A stretch of DNA of 64,000 nucleotides from Crambe crambe (lineage: Eukaryota > Porifera > Demospongiae > Poecilosclerida > Crambeidae). The stretch covers positions 6,874,001 through 6,938,000 of the forward strand of contig OZ004590.1 of NCBI GenBank assembly GCA_963924555.1. The letters are read 5' to 3'. This document shows, piece after piece, positions 21,809 through 37,193 of the stretch (the stretch's first letter is position 1; each line of letters opens with the position of its first letter). A program made the position numbers and the translations under genes. Under the pieces are notes generated by a model. It saw nothing but the letters and a program-made list of their open reading frames with translations, searched no databases and was not told the DNA's origin.

Positions 21809-24800
21809 TCAGTTTCCAAGATGATAGCAAGGTGATCCAGCTTGTACTGTGACTTCACCAGTGAATATCTCCATTGGACCAAGACTTATGGTCACAGTCC
21901 CTTCCATTGAAACCAGAGGAGAGGGGGCTTCTACTTCACCTGTAAGTAACAATAAAAGAGTGGATGTATTTATATGCATGAGGGATGCCTGGGTGTGCCC
22001 CTTAATTACTGGGAGGTTACTAGGAACAACAATGCCTCGTCATCACAAGACTTGTATTATTCACCTTTCATATTGGCAGTCCTCCACTTCAGTGGAGATG
22101 AAGATCTGTACACTCCTCCCAACGACAGCACATTTATAGTGGTTATGTTAAATGGAAACAGCTCCTATGACAAGAACAATAGATCAGTCTCATGTGTACA
22201 TTACACTGGTACTTACTGAAAAAGTGACGTTTGTCTGATCGCCACTCTCATAGAAGTTTTCCAACCTCATGAGGTACTTGTCTGAGCCCACATTCTCAAA
22301 AGTCAGCAAGTGAATGTTGGGAGGAAGAGTAGGAGTAATAAAGGAGCACTACAGAGAGAAAGAAACCATTAATTAGAAGAAGAAGATTAGCTCATTAATT
22401 CAAGTATATTATCCTTTAGTATTGAAAGAAACCATTAATTAGAAGAAGAAGATTAGCTCATTAATTCAAGTATATTATCCTTTAGTATTGAAGGGTTGAC
22501 CCTATTCATTATAAAGGACTACAGAAAGAAAGAAAGCATTATTATTTATATTGCTATTCCTTAGTATTGAAGGGTTGACCCTATTCATTTACATTAGTGA
22601 GAAACTTCTCCTTGTATTGGTCGGGGTCGCTCTGATCCAGGAGGAAGATGGGGTGGGGTCTGAGCATGAAGAGTTGCCCCAGAGCACGATGAAGGGTGGT
22701 CGATCTTTCAATGGTGTCAACAAAGATGTAATGTCGTCCACGTATGATCAGACCGTCCCCAAATGGCCCTGGCTCGTTAAGAGGTTCTGCCACTCCCCTG
22801 GAATCATCTTTGATTGTCCGACGATGAACCTAAATATGAGTCAGTTCGGGGGGAGAGAGGGTCCAAGAGTCCACATCAAGGGGTCAACTGACCAGAGCAA
22901 TATACGTACCATCAGCTCTATCTGTCCATCGTTCAGACTGCTTCCTCCTTGTGAGCGGTCAGTGAACACAGTGAATTGAATACCCTTCTTCTCATCCTTG
23001 AGATAACAGAGAAGAGAAGAATCAACTAGAGAATCTAATCCACTGTAGACTATGCGAAACCTTTATGAATATCCTAGAGTTTACTGGGTAGTAATTCTGG
23101 GATACTGGTTCGGTACTATTCAACTTCCAAGTGGCACGATAGTTTCGGCTGAAGAGAGAGAAGTAAAAGGAGGAGGTATGACTCCAAGCGATAAAGGTGA
23201 AAAGGAAAAACTCACATTCTCTTCTGCATCTCCTTGCCATTAGCATCAGTGTACCAAGTCTGATCAGTCTCCAGGTCTGTTGTGAATCGACTGATTACTT
23301 CTCTCCCATTGAAGTCTCGTATGTATATAGGACCGATGACATAATCCAGCTCAATGTAAGGGAGGCCATGGTAGACTCGCACAGTTTGATATATGCTAGT
23401 GTTGAACTGCTGTCGATATTCAGTGTAGATGTCTCCCTGAGGTGAGTGAGGGGAAAGGGGAGGAAGTGAGGGGGAGGAAGCGAGGGAAGGAGGATGAGGG
23501 GGAGGAAGCGAGGGAAGGAGGATGAGGGGGAGGAAGGAAATGAGGGGAGGGAGGAGGAAGAGGAGGAGGAGGATGGGGAGGAAGCGAGGGGAGGAGGAGG
23601 AAGAGGAGGGGAGGACAGTAGTGAGGGGGAGGAGGAAGAAGAGGAGGAGGATGAGGGGGAGGAAGTGAGGAGAGGAGGAGGAAGAAGAAGAATAGGGGTG
23701 TGACTAGCATGATGGAATGGTTATCTCTCACTTTCACAACAGTCTGATCATGGATTTGATCGCTCCACAGGAAGTCATGTGGCTGTGTCCCATTAGGTCT
23801 AAGGAGGAGGAGATTAATGGTCTTGTGGGTACGTACTCATGTCTGTATGTACATATGGTACCTGAATATATATGCCCCTGAAGCCTGGGTTGAGTTTGTA
23901 TTGTATCCCATGCTGGAGAGGTACCACTGCCATGTTTGGTCGACCTTCACTCCCACGTTGGACTGAGTGTTGTTAATGGCCTTGATTCTCCCCGTAACCC
24001 CATCTATAGTCACCTGCATCGGCTGCAAATAGGTGGGTGTGGTTTATAGGTGTGACTTCGTGATTTCAAATGACTCATAATTACTGGCTTACATTACCAC
24101 TGATGACAAAATCATCGTGTTGTGCCTGCATTTTGGTTTCCTTGGAGCGAGAGGCAGGTCTTCTAATGGAGGAGAATTTGGTTTGTGGTCGCACAAAGTA
24201 AGTTTTGAATCCAAGAGGTGGAAGAGCAGTGTCCTACAGGACAGTAAAAAAAGAAGAAAGAAAGAAAAAGAAGAGAACACCCTCATTTTTGGTGGTAAGG
24301 TAGTACTGCTAAGGAATTCCAGGGTCGAACTTACCATGATGGCTAGTTCGTATTTCGCTGTTCCTCTTGTTTGTCTTGCATTTTGGACGGCCAAACTGAC
24401 TGTCTGAATCTGTAAAGAAAGAGAAGTTTAGCTACATTATGTGAGTATCATACTGGTGCACACCTGTGAGGATATGGTGTTTCCTTGGTCATCCACTACC
24501 GTCAAGGGGAGGCTTGCGATATCTGCACTCAGGGGAACCCACAGAGTAAGGGGAGCTTTCTGAACCAGTGGATTATAGACAAGGATATTGAACTACAGGA
24601 GAATAAGAGGATAATAATTATGATAACATATTAGTGGTTAGCAAGGTTACTGATCAATACATACTGAATGTTCGTTCTCTACTGAAGGGCATACGCTGAC
24701 GTTCAAGTACTCACAAAACGCCATTTCTGGAGAGGAGTCAGTTGACTGACTCGATTTGGTGGTCAGTATCGACCCCACAACATCCTGGATCAGAACTTGG

Positions 24801-24965
24801 CACTCGGTTGAGCCGATGTGGAGTCTCTTGGCATAATCGTTGGCTACATGCTGTCTCTCTGTGCCTCTGAACATGAGTCAGACAAAAGGGAATGTGATGG
24901 AATACCACCCTCCATCTTAACTTACGAAATTGCATCATGATGCTGGCTGACCCCCATTGCTTCCT

Positions 24966-25028
<63 letters not shown>

Positions 25029-27190
25029 CTCTTTGTATATTACTGCACACTCTCAGTGAGTATGTCCCTTTGCTTACTGAGCCTCCTTGTGGTGGTAGTG
25101 GTCTGTCTCTTGAGTCCATTTATCTGACCGAAGGCTTCCATCTGCTTGCACACCTATAGCATTTTCAAAGGTGAGGTTTCTGAGCATGCTCAGTTGAGAA
25201 TAGTTCATACCTGTAACAAACCATTCAGTTCACGAACGTACCCTTTCAAAGCAGGTCGGCTGGTAAAATACCCTAAACAAACAAACAAACAAACAAACAA
25301 ACAATAACAACAGCAGGTGAGGGGAAAACACACACCTGTCCAGAAAGCATATGGATGGTCAGCGTAAGGGAAAAAGTCGTCAGATTTGGTAGTCCACTGC
25401 AAGTTTGCCTGGTAAAGGGCTTCAATGTAGCGAGTGGGAGTGGAATAGAATAATTCAATATTCGAGTTCTGTGTGAATGTATTACAGATCAGAGTTGCAA
25501 CATCATAGATCAAAAAAAGTTGTAGCAATCAATCATCGTACGTTTTCCATTGTATATTTCATCAATTTGTCCAAGTTCTTAAAGACTTCCCTTGCATTCT
25601 CGTATTGGAAGTCCGAGCCCATGGTCAACATGATGTGATTGGTCAGATAGTGCTTCTTCTGGTCCTCAATAGCTGCTACAAATTTCTTCACTAACTCGTC
25701 GACATTGTAGCCAAATAGGTCACGATTATCCTACGGAAGAGAATGACATAAATTATAACAAACACTGGAATGGACAGATGGGATCTTGGCCCTTACTTGA
25801 ACGGGGTCATCGGTACATCGATGATCAAAGCAGAACCCCTTGGGTGGGCCATAACCGTTGTAGAGAATCCCTGTGAAGAGGTCTCCATTGCTCCCCAGGA
25901 GAGGACTCGACTGCCAAACCATCTGCAAAGTGGATTCATTGACACGCTTGGAGTAGTCATCGTAGTCATTCCGTGCGAAAAAGAAGGCATCGAATCCCAT
26001 CTAATGCAAGTTGAATACACCTCAAAAGTATAAACAAAACATGGTCTAAAACAACTAATTTAGAAACATTTCTGCTAACACTAACATGACTCATCATGAC
26101 ATAGTGATGAGAAATCAGAGTTAATGGAACCTTTACCTCAGCCAACATTGTTGCCATGCCGGATGAGTGGCCAAAAGGATCGATATGCCATGCCACACGA
26201 GGACGGGCATCTATTCCAAAGTTATCCACAATGAACCGGAGACCTAAAATACAGACATATTGGTTCCCATAACTACCAACACTGATGGCATGCAATATGC
26301 CCTGAATTCCAATAAGCTGCATACATCCTGCACTAGAATACATAAAAACCCACCCAGAGTCATCTGAAATACATCCTGCACTAGAATACATAAAAACCCA
26401 CCCAGAGTCATCTGAAATACATCCTGCACTAGAATACATAAAAACCCACCCAGAGTCATCTGATCAATGATAGCATTGTAATGAGTACTGGCTTCATCAT
26501 TCATACACCATCCACCATTAACAAACTCCAGCTGCTTCTTTGCCACCAGTTGCTTCACCTACACATTTTAAAATATACTAAGTAAATCAAATTGAATTTG
26601 TTTAGAAAAAAATAAGTTACAATGTCCTTGGTTGCCTGGTTCTGTTCATTCCACCAGCGGGAAAAGAAGGCCATCTCCACATAAATAAAAGTCCTTTTCT
26701 CATCCAGCTGGAGTTCCTGCACCACTGTGTCCAATATGTACTGCACAGCTGCATTCAGCTGTACTGTCTTATTTGCTGCAAGGAAAGGGAACAGGGTGAA
26801 GGGGACAGGGAGGGGTGGGAGCAGTAAGGAAAGCCTAGGGGAGAGGTGGGAAGGAGGGCCTAGGGGAGAGGTGGGAACAGAAGTTCCAGGGTTCCACTAA
26901 CACTAATGGATCATGACTACACACCTATTAATTATTTAGACTAGGAAATGTTAGTATTAGACATAACCCCCAAAGCCAGCATAAATAGCTCTATAGCATT
27001 CCCAAAGTCAGTTAAATAGTTAATGCTTACCTCCATAGTAATATTCATCTACAGTTTTCAGCCATCCTACATCATCATGAGTGTGTGGCACTATATGAAC
27101 GTAAATTTTGGAGTCATCATAGCTTAGGGGGTATCCTAGGACTGCTGTCTGGACAGCAATAAACGTCATATAGAGAAGAACCGACTTCAT
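21809..27190 (-). CDS. MAN2B1: Lysosomal alpha-mannosidase (GH38)
   Basis: A secretory/lysosomal exo-alpha-mannosidase for N-glycan breakdown. Exon 1 encodes a signal peptide ([19 protein letters not shown]) followed by [10 protein letters not shown], the GH38 zinc-binding motif. A later exon has [10 protein letters not shown], containing the catalytic nucleophile Asp. [15 protein letters not shown] and [13 protein letters not shown] are further family blocks, the latter near the zinc His. The C-terminal beta-sandwich ends with ISLGPMEI and CYHLGN, stop at 21809-21811. About 20 exons are present. Introns carry (GA)n, (AAAC)n, purine-rich and 48-bp repeats, some overlapping splice sites. It is head-to-head with the EamA transporter, 258 bases apart. 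Motifs favour MAN2B1 over Golgi MAN2A. Confidence 0.93.
22356..22600. repeat. Tandem 69-bp duplication plus donor-region copy in MAN2B1 intron
   Basis: A block of about 69 bases (agaaaccattaattagaaga ... cctttagtattga) occurs twice, at 22356-22424 and 22425-22493. A third partial copy follows at 22530-22570. The string gaagggttgaccctattcat appears at 22491-22510 and 22568-22587; the second copy abuts the splice donor of the exon ending KEKFLTN. Confidence 0.8.
23443..23697. repeat. Purine-rich (GGA)n tract in MAN2B1 intron
   Basis: About 255 bases of G/A on the plus strand. In mannosidase sense this is a pyrimidine tract ending at the acceptor of the exon starting [10 protein letters not shown] (acceptor near 23440). 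Confidence 0.9.
24968..25024. repeat. (GA)n microsatellite at a MAN2B1 splice acceptor
   Basis: About 57 bases of GA, equal to (CT)28 in mannosidase sense. It is directly adjacent to the CAG acceptor of the short exon encoding [13 protein letters not shown]. An (AAAC)n array at 25273-25303 lies in a neighbouring intron. Confidence 0.92.
26331..26463. repeat. 48-bp tandem repeat duplicating a MAN2B1 exon end and donor
   Basis: Almost three perfect copies of a 48-bp unit. In mannosidase sense each copy reads CAG ATG ACT CTG G|GTGGG ..., containing the end of the exon (QMTLG) and its splice donor, and ends in TTTCAG, an acceptor-like sequence. Forty-eight is a multiple of three, and the open frame continues through every copy as repeats of [16 protein letters not shown]. 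Confidence 0.92.
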
Positions 27191-27475
27191 GATATCTGCC
27201 CTTTTTTGAGTGTTAGGAAAGGATCGCTAGCAATACAGAGTCTCGTAACTGGCCTATTATTAGTGGCTGTAAGTGTGACGACCTCTTCCAGTTATGATAG
27301 AAGATAAATCGAGCTGCACCTCGATGTTTTCGAAGTGGCGAAAAAGTGATCTTTTAGCGAATCTGAAAAAAGGCACGCCTCCCAAATGGTTTATACTATG
27401 TTGTCCAGTATTAGTCAATGTCAGTAAGATCTAAGTCACAATAATTTGATGTGTAGATTAATCTTTGATTTAATA
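27191..27475. promoter_or_regulatory. Bidirectional promoter region MAN2B1 / EamA transporter
   Basis: About 260-285 bases separate the divergent start codons. An in-frame upstream ATG for the transporter lies at 27449. No TATA box was identified. Both 5' UTRs must lie here. Confidence 0.5.
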
Positions 27476-28450
27476 ATGGAGGCCAGCCCCTCTCGGATTA
27501 GACAGCTGCTGTGCAAACATCTTTATCTGGTGCTGCAGTGTTGGTGCACAGTTATTTAACTCCAATGTGTAAAAAAGATGCTCATTTGTAGGTGCACATA
27601 GCTATGGCCACAATGTATAACTCACACAGTAGATGGTCACACCGGTCCTCTCAGCCCTGCCCTTGACACTGCTTGATGAGGACCGGGATGTGCCCAGAGT
27701 GAGAATAACTCCACCTCAGATTGGCTTTGGTCTCTATCCTGTGGCAGTGGAGATTTTTGCCAGTGGATACAAAGAGAAGGCAAATCCTTTCATCTTTACC
27801 TTTTACCGGTCAGCATTGTATTAAACTACTCTCATGTGAAATAAGGCACCCTTTTCCGAGTCCCATTGCAATAATGATTCACCTGACACCTTTTTTTGAA
27901 ATTGAAAGATTCATTATAATGGTTGCACTTAATCCCAATGTTAGTGTTAACATTTCAATGCAATTGAATTGTGTGGTGTATGCATGAATACAAAAAAGGT
28001 CCCTAATGCAGTTATGGTAACTAAAGGAGTGATAAGAGATGATATCTGTTATGCTTTTATTCTTCTTGTATCTTTTCCCAACAGTGCTGCATTTGCGGCC
28101 CCTCTTTTATTCCTTATCTCATATTTGATTGAGGGGCCGGTGCCCATACCAAGCCTGGACATCGCCATGGTGAGAGGTGCGATTAGTAAAGCTGCTACTC
28201 TCAATTATCTCATTTTCAGATGTTCATGATGTTGAGTTTCTTTGGAATGTTCTTAGGGCAGGTAAAGGAATATTAATTAATAGCAGTTTTGCTCAAGGCA
28301 AAATACCTCCAATCACTTGATGCAGCTGTTATCTGTTATTCAATAGTATTGCTATATATGGGGGCTCTACCTTGTTGGACCAGACATCAGCAGTGCTCTG
28401 CAAGTATGACCAAGAATCCACAATTTTGGAAAGATTAGTTTACTGCTAAC

Positions 28451-28481
<31 letters not shown>

Positions 28482-30232
28482 TGTCATATTGAAGCCACTC
28501 ATAGCCGTGTGGACACCGATTGTCTCCATTTGCTGCTGTGTGGAGAAAGTCCCCTCGTTCCTGATGGCAAGTTTGTCATTATTGTTGTTTTTGTTTGGTC
28601 TAGATTTCTATTAAAAAATAACTCTTTTGATTTTCTTCCCAGATTCACACATATGCAAAAATTATAGGCATATTAATGGCAGTAGGTGAGTCAGTAGCAA
28701 CTGACTGACCAGCTGCATTCACTTAGTGTTGCATCATCATTAGGCGGAGCTGCAGCATTGATTTTCTCAGATGACAACTTATCTCACACTGAAGGTGAGA
28801 TGGAATCCAGTATGACATGATGGAATCCAGTATGACATGATGGAATCCAGTATGACATGATGGAATCCAGTATGACATGATGGAATCCAGTATGACATGA
28901 TGGAATCCAGTATGACATGATGGAATCCAGTATGACATGATGGAAGATTGACTGGCTATAATGTTTAGTTTCAAAAGGTTATCAAGCCATTGGTTGCCTC
29001 TCACTGATTCTGGATACTTTCTGTGGGGTGAGGGAGAGAGTTAGCCATAGCACTTGATTGCAGTCGGAAACTTAAGGTTTCTCTATGACTTTCCAGGGCA
29101 TTTACTACACGCTACAGAAGAAACTGATATTCAAGCAGCCTCAATGTATGGATAGTTCTGTGATGAAGCTACTGATACATTATCATGATATTGTCTCCTA
29201 TAATTCATAATTACTGCAGTTTTTTGGAGGGATTACCCCATTGCCCTGACAGCCTATTTCTACTCATTTGGTGGGATGTTTATGGGTCTGTCTGTTCTTT
29301 ACTACATCTTCACTGGACAGTACACATTGTTCTTCATTCCTGAACATGTAGCCAAGTTTTCCAGTCCTTCTGTTATACCCTCCATAATTCACACACTCTC
29401 TCTCCCTCTTTTCCCAGTCCTTCCCAGCCCTGTTGTATAGTATCTTCATCACGTCCTCATTCTGCTACTGGTTAACCACTTGGAGCAATAAACACTTACC
29501 TTCAAGCATCATGGCTGCTTTTTGGCCCGTTCAAGTGTGTACTCTATTATATTTGTGTGATTATTTCCTTTCAATAATATTTCCATGCCCCAAGGGTATC
29601 ATTTTTTCAATACCTTTTGCAGGTGATGGTGACAGTGGTGGCTGCATACCTACTGATTGGTGACGAGCTAACCTTTGGGGTATGCACGTTAGCTTATGTA
29701 TAACATGTGGTAATTTTCGATTGGTGGGTGGTGATTTCCAGCAGTAGTGTCAAGCTCTGAGTGTTATCCTTTCCATGTTGAGATTACTCACACCTTCCTT
29801 CCTGACTACTCAATGACTCCACTGCTGGTATTAGCTGGAGTGTTCTGTTTTGTCGCTTTGTCGTATACTTTCAGATCTACGTAACCCCTCATGCTCAAAG
29901 GGGATGAGACCTTAAAATTCATGTGCACATGCTCATGAAGCTGTACATGATTGAACTAGTCAGAAGTGGCTGTGCTGCCAGACTCTGACAGACTGACATG
30001 TCCCACAAGACTACTTGATGCCAAGTGTTGTCTAATGTATCATTTTTCTATGAGTAATAAGATGAGGTATTTATTTCTTTCCTACAGCAATACCTAGGGG
30101 CATTTTCTATCTTCATAGGCCTTGGACTTGTTCTCTATTCTAATCATGTGGTAAGAGGGTGGACATTATTTTTTCTGACACTAGCTGAGCTATTGACTAT
30201 CGTTATCTTCACAGGATGAACAGTTGGAATAA
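27476..30232 (+). CDS. EamA/DMT-family membrane transporter (WAT1-like)
   Basis: A multi-exon membrane protein of the drug/metabolite transporter superfamily. Hydrophobic blocks include AAPLLFLISYLIEG, MFMMLSFFGMFLGQ, LIAVWTPIVSICCCVE, IIGILMAVGGAAALIF, IALTAYFYSFGGMFMGLSVL, MAAFWPVQVMVTVVAAYLLI and YLGAFSIFIGLGLVLYS. The end pattern 'FWPVQV ... LLIGDELTFGQYLGAFSIFIG' is the hallmark last two helices of EamA domains. About ten transmembrane segments are expected. The stop is TAA at 30230-30232. The chosen start, MEASPSRIRQ at 27476, has an in-frame alternative at 27449; the first intron's borders are uncertain. The substrate cannot be inferred. The pattern is nearest to plant/fungal WAT1-type and SLC35-like carriers; no specific animal orthologue was recognised. 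Confidence 0.8.
28452..28482. repeat. (CTTT)n microsatellite before an EamA-gene exon
   Basis: Transcript-sense pyrimidine tetranucleotide array just upstream of the exon starting PLIAVWTPIVS. Confidence 0.85.
28800..28945. repeat. 20-bp minisatellite in EamA-gene intron
   Basis: Seven perfect head-to-tail copies of tggaatccagtatgacatga followed by a partial copy. The array starts only a few bases after the splice donor of the exon ending DNLSHTEG. There are no spacers, so it is not CRISPR. Confidence 0.95.
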
Positions 30233-30334
30233 TTTTTTTAAAACAATAATATCCATGCGCGCGCATAATAATTATGTACAATTACAATGTGGGTGTGGTC
30301 TACTTAACAAATTTGTCCACTGGAAAAGACAATC

Positions 30335-34344
<4,010 letters not shown>

Positions 34345-34543
34345 CTAGCTGAAAACCTTTCACTCTAGCTAATGATATTCATGGCACCCGTTTATTTTTC
34401 AAAAGTATGCTTTAAAAAAACCAAAGTATAATTTTCCTTATACTCAGTATGGAATGTAGAATAAGGGTTCGAAAAATATGGAAAGTGTCAGGACGGCGGG
34501 ACTAATATAGGATGTAGTTATTATAAAACAGTTGGGGAAAAAA
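34345..34543 (+). promoter_or_regulatory. Intergenic promoter segment of START-B (duplicated before START-C)
   Basis: Holds the START-A 3' end and the START-B promoter. The block around 34478-34545 (ggaaagtgtcaggacggcgg ... aaaacagttggg) is repeated almost exactly before START-C at 36768-36830. The promoter was therefore copied with the gene and has stayed conserved, which suggests it is functional. No clear TATA box was assigned. Confidence 0.6.
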
Positions 34544-36435
34544 ATGTCTTCTCTCTCGGCAGAAGCCAGTGGACGGAGTGGCCAGAAGCTGAACTTTGAA
34601 CTGCCTCACGGTAAGTGAGTCAGTGCTAGTTTCAGTCGTCACCAACATGTGGTGGGTGGGGCTGGTTGATTGCACCTACAGGGTTTGATGACTCCCAGGC
34701 TTTTTTTATTTTCTAGAGAGATAATATCTAATGTGTACAGCTAGCTATTTCACATCGTCTGCTCTCTGATACAGATAAAGATGGCAAAGTTAACTGGGAT
34801 GTTCTTGGAAAAATCTTAACAGCAAAACTGCTGGGAGAGGTACAGTTATGGCTTGCTAGTCAGCACATGAGTTGTATTTGCTTCATGTTTGTTGTTGTTC
34901 CCTCCCTCCCCCCCAACTGTCCCTTTGGTCTCCCAACATCTTTCAGGTGGTTAATGCCTCTCATGTAGACAGAAAATATAGTGAATTGAAACTCACTGAA
35001 AGCTTCAAAGCTGACACAGATTGGGAGTAAGTTAGGATATTAGCCATTCCTTTCAATGTTGGCCACATAATTTTATTATTGCTGTGATACTCTGTAGCTA
35101 TAGCAATCATTTTATAAATAACTTAGGTATTGTTATGAAAAAGACCAAGTCGTTGTTCTTAGGAAGAAAACACAGAGAACATGGTGAGTGGACAATAGCT
35201 AGGCTAGCTACGTAATTGATGGTCATGTGATGTTATCTTCATGCTAGTTTCATGGGACGTGGAGTTATCAACATGCCAATGAACGTGGTGGCAGAGTTCA
35301 TCAAAGACGTCCAGTCTTTCTTCACCTGGGATGACCTCCTCATAGTATGCCAGTTTTTCATAGCTAGCTCTGATTAGTGACTTCATTACCAAATAACACA
35401 GGAAGCACGCTATGTCAAAACAATCAAAGAAACTGAAAGAGAAGCAGATTATATAGGTTACAAGCAATTAAAACTAGTTTGCAGTTTAATACAGAATTTC
35501 TTTTGCATGCATTCAGGATACCACTTCTTTCAAGCTGTTCAACGCTGTGGCATCATTAACGTCAAAAGAGATATGTTGTACTTTGTCCGCTCTGCCTATA
35601 TTGTAAGCAACATTATACCTGTAGAGTTGCTATAGAGACTCTCTCTCATATTAATTTTGTAATGCATCCTTTTACTATGCTAATGGTAGCTATTTATGCT
35701 CTATGGATATAGTGAAGGGTTAAAAGATGCATGTAAATGCTGGCTAGGTAGACTAAGTGTAATCTGACCATCTATGTGTAATTTATTGTTGCTAAGGATG
35801 GAAAGTATGTACATTCGGCCATGTCAGTAGAAGACCCTGACTATCCACCTATGTTGGATGTACCAAGGATGACTGTGAGTGCTAGCTAGTATTAAGGTAT
35901 ATGGTTCTTGCAGTGTATTCATAATTATTGCAGCTGCATATGGGCAGTGGATTTGTGGCAGAACCGTATCACGGTGACCCCCACAAGACCCTCCTAAGCT
36001 ATCTCGCACATGTAAGTTCATTGGAAGGGATTCAAAATGGTGCCGGTGTGTGTGTGTGTGGAGGGGGGGGGGGTCGGTGGGTGGGGGCAGCTGCTGCTTG
36101 GAGCTGCCACATGCCAGCATATAATATGCTACAGTATTATTGCTTGTATAACAAAACAAACCATAAATTCTAAATATAGCTAGTCATTAATTGTACTGTA
36201 TCATCAGATTGATACAAAAGGCATTCCTTCCGTCATCAACTCCCAAGTCCTCAAGAGACATCCAATGGCAATCAGCAAGATTAGAAGAAACTTTGAAAGG
36301 AGGGCTAGTAGAGAACACACTCATTCCTCCAGTGTGACCTCCCCACCCAATTCTCCTACTCACTCCTACAAGAGTGGACGTTACTACAATGATCCCCTTC
36401 AAGTCGGACATTATGTGACTGGCTCATCATCATGA
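34544..36435 (+). CDS. START-domain protein B (296 aa)
   Basis: Exons 34544-34610, 34775-34839, 34947-35026, 35127-35183, 35248-35344, 35402-35456, 35517-35602, 35797-35874, 35934-36011 and 36208-36435 sum to 891 bases with all phases consistent, giving 296 residues. It begins MSSLSAEASGRSGQKLNFEL and has KVNWDVLGKILTAKLLGE, FMGRGVINMPMNVVAEFI and SAMSVEDPDYPPML. Intron positions match gene A, so the genes arose by duplication. The WDRYL block of gene A is replaced by a divergent FTWDDLLI, so ligand properties may differ. The short C terminus ends GHYVTGSSS. AATAAA occurs at 36507-36512. A relic of the longer gene A tail lies downstream. Confidence 0.88.
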
Positions 36436-36465
36436 CAATCATCATCATAATAACAATGTCTGTCA

Positions 36466-36466
<1 letters not shown>

Positions 36467-36513
<47 letters not shown>

Positions 36514-36537
36514 TAACAACAATTATCATTATTATCG

Positions 36538-36572
<35 letters not shown>

Positions 36573-36573
36573 A
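36467..36573. repeat. (TAA)n and (GTT)n microsatellites after START-B
   Basis: (TAA)n at 36467-36512 is followed by (GTT)n at 36537-36572, which are partly self-complementary. They lie between the START-B stop and the relic of the ancestral C-terminal exon. Confidence 0.9.
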
Positions 36574-36590
36574 TTAGCTATTATTATAAC

Positions 36591-36681
36591 TTTGGCCTCC
36601 ACTAGAGATGATGATGGACTGTAGGCTCCCATACTTATCCCAGGAAACTGATGCTTTGGAAGTCAAACAGCCAGCTAGCTA
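36591..36681 (+). pseudogene. Relic of the START-A-type C-terminal coding exon
   Basis: The segment resembles the end of START-A's last exon (34200-34342): 'actttggcctccac', 'gatgatggact', 'cccaggaaact' and 'ttggaagtcaaacag' recur in the same order, but with an internal deletion, frameshifts and stops. Gene B therefore seems once to have had a long C-terminal tail that was lost after duplication. Confidence 0.8.
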
Positions 36682-36829
36682 GAATGATATTCATGGTACC
36701 TGTTTTGTTCTCAAAGTACGTTGTGCTTTACTCCCATTTGCTATATATGCAAGCCAGAAATTAAAATATGGAAAGTTTCAGAACGGCGGGACTAATATAG
36801 CTATTGTAAAACAGTTGGGAGGGGAAAAA

Positions 36830-37160
36830 ATGTCTTCTCTCTTGGCAGAAACCAGTGGCCAGAAGCTGAACTTTGAAATGCCTCACGGTAAGTGAGTCTG
36901 AGTGGGTGGGGCTGGTACAGAGTTAGTTGTGTATTGCACCTACAGGGTTTGATGACCCCCTCCTGTAGTCTTAGCCATCATAGACCTATTTTGTGTAGCT
37001 ATTTTTCACACTGTCTGCTCTTTGATATAGATAAAGATGGCAAAATTAACTGGGATGTTCTTGGAAAAATCTTAACAGCAAAACTGCTGGGAGAGGTATA
37101 GCTATGGCTTGCTAGTCGGCACATGAGTTGTGTTTGCTTATTTTTTGCTCCCCCCCCCCC

Positions 37161-37193
<33 letters not shown>

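Noticed and set aside
23420-23737. Pro/Leu-rich 105-codon frame
   Set aside because: Translation of the pyrimidine tract in a MAN2B1 intron.
25966-26558. Long minus-strand frames with repeated CILVQDVF or [11 protein letters not shown]
   Set aside because: These are the 48-bp repeat and flanking intron read through; only the exon parts (WHIDPFGHS and [14 protein letters not shown] blocks) are supported as MAN2B1 coding sequence.
28800-28945. CRISPR-like appearance of short perfect repeats
   Set aside because: Copies are head-to-tail without spacers, in a eukaryotic intron; the same applies to the 35-bp array at 49986-50392.
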